The notes beneath the pieces were generated by a model that was given only the letters and a program-made list of their open reading frames with translations, ran no database searches and was not told the origin of the DNA. From NCBI GenBank assembly GCA_000708835.1, contig DF237151.1:62001-126000 (forward strand): DNA of 64,000 bases. Direction: 5' to 3'. Position 1 is the stretch's first letter; every line of letters begins with the position of its first letter. Made by a program: the position numbers and the translations under genes. Below are positions 60,016 through 64,000 of the stretch, piece by piece. Source of the DNA: Klebsormidium nitens. Its lineage: Eukaryota > Streptophyta > Klebsormidiophyceae > Klebsormidiales > Klebsormidiaceae.

Positions 60016-63000
60016 TCATCCGTCCATGTCATACGACTCCGCCCTGCTGCTCGTCTGCGTGCTCCGCTCCTTCATGTTGTGCATCTGCTCCTGCAACCGC
60101 TGACGTGTGCACGTGCCGGCTAGCCACCGCTGCTTCGTGTAGTTCTGCGAGGAGCCACGTCAGCAGTGACGTCAGACATGGGAGGAGTGGATGTGAAGAT
60201 CACAAGCAGAACATGTACCGGTTGGATTCCAGGGCTGGCAGAACCTAGCAACCCTGGAGACTAGAAAACTTAGCAACCCTGAAAGACTACAGCTTTTGAC
60301 ACTGTCAAGAAGCTTTTCCACCGTCACAACTTTACGACGACCTGCTGACTGGTGAGAGTATTGCCAGCAGATACTATGACAGCTGGCAGCCAAGCGGCTG
60401 CGACCTTAAGTGTCAAGAGCATCTACCGTCCTGGATTTCACGAAGCGAATAGAGGAAGGAATAGAGAAGACAAATACTGCAAGGCCTGCCGTCTGATCAA
60501 ACTGTAGACTTCAAGGTGGCTTCTTTTGAGTACAATCTGAAAAGATCATGCCAACGCAGCCAGCAAACGCATATGAGTGCGCTGTCCACACTCACCCGCG
60601 TTGGAAGAGCCTCCGCCAGAGCGAACGACACGGCAACCGGGTCGGTGACGTCTGCAGAGAGGACCTTGTCTCGTCGCCACTCCTGGAAGTGACGTAAGCA
60701 GACGGAGGGTCAGTATCCGATTCTAAAAACCATTTTTGGAAGATTTACGGCATAGTGCAGATCTGCAAGGCCACACTGGACGACCATACTGCGCCGCCCT
60801 TCTTGAGAATTTTTTGAATCCAAGCCGAACAGTTTTTAACACAGCGCAAAGACGGGGAGTACGTAATGCGTTCTCCGTTTCCACAGAGACAGCCGCAGAG
60901 CATCAACGTTACCCAAAGCTCCACCCGACCGTCACGCTATATACACCGCAACTCTTCCTTGAACAACAGCTGCGCCAGCCGGGCTCACCCTCTTCCGCAC
61001 CCTTCAATCAGGAGAGCCTTCAATAAAGCCTTCGAAAGCCCTCACATCCGCAAGCCTTTTGTCTAATAGCTCCACGAATCGGATCCTTCCTGTTGTCTCC
61101 AATGAGGTCATGCGGGATACAATAAGATTCAAAGAGCTGAAGTGCAGACACTAAAACTCCCCAGGGTTCCAAAGTGCCGCCCGACGCAAAATCCTCAAGA
61201 CCGCAACAACCGGCCTTAATCTTTTCACTTACATTAGGGTAGCTCCGTCGAAAGAGCGCTATGCTCCGCCGCGCAAGCCCGATGAGCTCTTCCCGCTCCC
61301 GGTCGCTGGTGCATGGCTCGTCGTCAAAGAACTCCACCTCAGCAACGTACAAGCCAAAACTCGACGGAGGCACCCATATCCTGCGGCAGAAAAAGATCAC
61401 TCGGTGAAGCCAGGGTGTCAAAGAGCAATTGGGGGCCGAGTATGCTGTGACGTGGTTCCAAAGAGTGCAGTGAAATCTTCGATCAAAACCACAGAAGATC
61501 CATCTCAGGCCAATTATGGCCGAAGCTCGACGGGGGGCTCGAGATATCCTGTGACAGAAAACGACCGGTATGTTCGGAGGGTGCATCCTTCGGTATAGGG
61601 GGTGGAATTGTTTGGACACGGTCTCGAGCAGGAACTTGCATGAAAGAAAATAAGCGGCAGCGGGCATGCAAGCCCAAAGTTAAGGAGCGCTTTCGTATCA
61701 TTGGACTCTGTGAATGTGGTGCTATGTTACTAATTTATCTGTCCTGTGAAAGATTTGACGCAAGATGGACGTGTTAAAGCTATTGAAAGGTGTTTCCTGC
61801 TCTCAAGCGGCTCCCTTCGGGAAGTCAGGTTGTCGACAGGAGCTTCAACTCGACGATGTGAAAGGAGCTCGCAAATTTCTGTGTACACAAACAGCAGAAG
61901 AGACAGTATTCCTTTCTCAGGTAGAAATTCAAGGCTTGAGGCTTGCCATTCACAGTCCGGTTCCCAAAGAAAAACTGATAAGACATCCCCGTGCTCTGAT
62001 CTGAGTGGCCTTTGCGTGACCTCAGCATAGTAAAACGAGAAACGAGTACAGCAAAAGCAGATTCTCGGAGTTTGGTCACATTTTATTTTACCAGTCTTGA
62101 TCGAACTTATTTACCCTAGGTCGGGCCTGGAGGTCCAGTACCAGGTGTCGTTTTGAAAAACCTCGTAACTTACTCGCACCTTACATTTCGACACGTGGCA
62201 CCCGCTGGCCGGATCATCTAGACCTCTCAGACATAATCCAAAAGCCCGTGCACCGTACGACCTTCAGTTGAGACTACGGCCGCTTCCTAGGATCACATCA
62301 CTTGCTCACCTGGGCGTTTTAAGGCGAAACCGCTGCAGCCCGTGCAACTCTACATTCGACCGAAAGGCCTCGTCGTACTCAATAACGTCAATGGACGCGG
62401 CAGTTCCGACGATCTGGCCCGTGGCGGGATCGGGGTCTAGGGAGCACACGCCGAGCGGGCTGCCTTCCTCGACACAGTGTCTAGCCTGCACGTTGGAGCA
62501 AGCATTCCTTTCTTTTCATGGGCAGGCGAAAGAATGACGTATCCTTCTTGCCTGAAAACGAATCCAAAGCACGCAGAAGTGTCGACGGTTCAACCCGTGG
62601 CGAGGGGTAGAGAGCACACGTTGAGCGGGCTGCCAAGAGCAATATTTTGCCTGGAGTTGAAGTAAGCGATCTCAATCCTTTCAGGTTCTGCCGGAAGCCT
62701 CTTGAATCTCGTTGCTGTGTGACTGAAAATCGATAGCGGAAATTTCCTGACTTTAACGTCCGTGGTCGGATCAACATCAGCGAGCCGTGCCGGGCGGAAC
62801 AACCCTTATCAAAGCTTAGCTTGCAGATGGAGTTAGCTCTTCCCAAGAACTGCAGAAGCTGCTGATAAGCGCGTACAATTGGTCTCCTCTCCTTCACAGG
62901 GTTTTTGGTCGCGAAATTGCTTTGAAGGTCCTCTCACTCCCTCCCTTGTCTAGCGAGACTTTGGCAGCCTCAGACTACAGTGCTTCTTCTAATCCGGATC

Positions 63001-63552
63001 TCCAGACGCGAACATATTCAATTAGATAGAAAGAAGAGGCGCGGAATGCTCACCAGCAATCGGTACCGCGGCTCGAATATGAACCGTTCAATCGTCTCCC
63101 CAGGGCACGGTGGCGGGTACACCAGAAACAGCGGCAGCTTCGCCACCATTCCAGGCGCCAACCGCGGGTCCCGTTTCCAGGGGGTCCCCTCCCGGCCCTC
63201 CATACCCCCCCTTTCCGAAACCAGCCGCCCGAACCGCCGCTCTAGCGACGCCTTCCGCAGCTCGATGTACTTGTTCGTGACCTGGAGTGCGTCCAGGATC
63301 TCTTCCGGGTTTTCCGGGCTTCTCCAGAGCGTTTTCTCCTCCGAGGCCCTGTTGGGCGCGCTGGTGCTCGCTCTGCGGGTGCTGTTTGGCGCGGCGCGGG
63401 CGTTTATGGGGCCCTTGAGTTTCGAGCGCCACCAGCGGAAGAGGGATTCGAGCGACTCCAGCTTTTCGTCGGAGCGGTGGAGGGTGCGCCGGCGCTCGGC
63501 GCGCGACGCGTCCGGCTTGGCCGGACGAAAGAGCTCGCGGCTGATGACGTCA
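60016..63552 (-). CDS. LON substrate-binding-domain protein (LONRF-like), 5 visible exons
   Basis: Minus-strand exons are 63054-63552, 62310-62485, 61233-61380, 60596-60682 and 60016-60144 (stop TGA), with four GT-AG introns whose phases fit. There are 345 residues visible, and an exon upstream of 63552 is required. The first ~125 residues are Arg/Ser-rich and unrecognised. The LON N-terminal domain follows: AKLPLFLVYPPPCPGETIE, FEPRYRLL, CVEEGSPLGVCSLDPD, IVGTAASI, ELHGLQRFRL, LYVAEVEFFDDE, LARRSIALFRRSYPNEW, DPVAVSFALAEALP, KQRWLAGTCTRQRLQEQM. A short polar tail ends it. This order fits LON domains of RING-LON (LONRF) proteins, which bind substrates for ubiquitin-linked turnover. No RING or ATPase part is visible here, so the type is inferred. 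The domain assignment is firm. Confidence 0.88.
61505..61560 (-). repeat. Ghost copy of the third visible LON exon start, 168 bp upstream
   Basis: The real exon starts at 61380. About 35 nt of its beginning, and the preceding intron end with a CACAG acceptor, recur with the equivalent position at 61548. The copy shares GATAT and a CCGTCGAG(C/T)TT(C/T)GG core. The flanking intron also aligns loosely, which indicates a tandem duplication. Confidence 0.7.
62570..62660 (-). repeat. Ghost copy of the second visible LON exon start, ~170 bp upstream
   Basis: The exon sequence around 62400-62475 is echoed at 62590-62645: the words GGCAGCCCGCTC, CGTGTGCTC and CGCCACGGG recur in order. A CTCCAG acceptor precedes it. 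The frame is not maintained to a usable donor. Confidence 0.7.
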
Positions 63553-64000
63553 CTGCATCAGGAAGAGATGGCATGAGCGTAAAAGAAAATAAATGCTGCA
63601 ACGATTTGTAAAGCAGTGGACAACGGACTTCGTAAAAGCACCAAGAAAAGTGTCCTGGATGATATGCATAATGAGGACAAAGGTCAGCTTCTTTCTTGGC
63701 AGAAGGTGGTGACGTCACCTGCTAAAGTCGGAGCAGGCAAGCCAACAGTTTCAGGCAGTTTGGGTTGTAGTCCGTGCGTTTTAACAGAGGTCGAAGCGCT
63801 TCTACTCTGAAAGTTGGCGAGGACTCGGCCGATAGGTATGCAATACTTGAGTCGCATTTGTCTGTACAGCCGGGGTCTAGGCGGTGATAGCGTTTTCACC
63901 TTTTGTCAAGTAGCGAACAGTACGAGGCAAGTTGCACCACACCCTCGCCCGGAACGCCCGAATTCCCAGCCAAACATTCGACACCGAAAAGCAAAGGAAG

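Noticed and set aside
61004-61150. Alternative LON C-terminus reading MTSLETTGRIRF...
   Set aside because: It looks plausible at first, but splicing 61233 to 60682 and then 60144 gives the canonical end of the LON domain (DPVAVSF...ALP, then KQRWL...RLQEQM) with matching phases. The alternative would break the domain order.
61020-61667. 215-codon minus-strand open frame as a stand-alone gene
   Set aside because: Its middle is the real third visible LON exon (61233-61380). The rest is readthrough of the flanking introns, which carry good acceptor and donor sites on both sides.
63684-63899. Upstream exon of the LON gene near 63.7-63.8 kb
   Set aside because: A stretch ending in a possible donor at about 63710 is open, but its phase does not match the exon starting at 63552. 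The true upstream exon was not identified.

Overview
This window looks like nuclear DNA of a photosynthetic eukaryote. Two multi-exon genes at its ends have GT-AG introns of about 360-1120 bp, and one encodes a plant-type BAT1-like amino-acid permease. A streptophyte (charophyte) green alga is my best guess, but the sequence alone does not prove it. No bacterial operon, rRNA or tRNA gene was seen.

Layout. (1) 1-5085, minus strand: eight exons of a BAT1-like amino-acid/GABA permease, with the 3' end outside the window. (2) 7.8-17.8 kb: three paralogous two-exon genes for small secreted proteins with eight identically spaced cysteines. Two are on the minus strand and one on the plus, each inside a duplicated block of about 2-2.8 kb. 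The second and third copies form a head-to-head inverted duplication with a CCGG-dense patch at its midpoint. (3) 19.7-59.5 kb: a gene-poor region carrying roughly 55 diverged copies of a 65-90 bp module, typically about 77 bp and all on the plus strand. Most of the intervening DNA is unrelated from one interval to the next. The module ends are complementary and the pairing seems to co-vary. (4) 32.2-33.2 kb, inside that region: a probable two-exon membrane-protein gene. (5) 34.3-49.8 kb: large collinear segmental duplications of module-bearing DNA. (6) 60.0-63.55 kb, minus strand: five exons of a LON substrate-binding-domain protein of the LONRF type, including its C-terminus.

The two end genes are ordinary housekeeping functions (amino-acid transport and probably protein turnover). 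The accessory interior is the unusual part: the cysteine-rich gene family, the module array, and a recurring habit of degenerate copies of exon beginnings lying 153-170 bp upstream of the real 3' splice site, seen in both end genes.

Exon boundaries were chosen by hand from splice consensus, reading-frame phase and family resemblance. No alignment, folding or database search was run.
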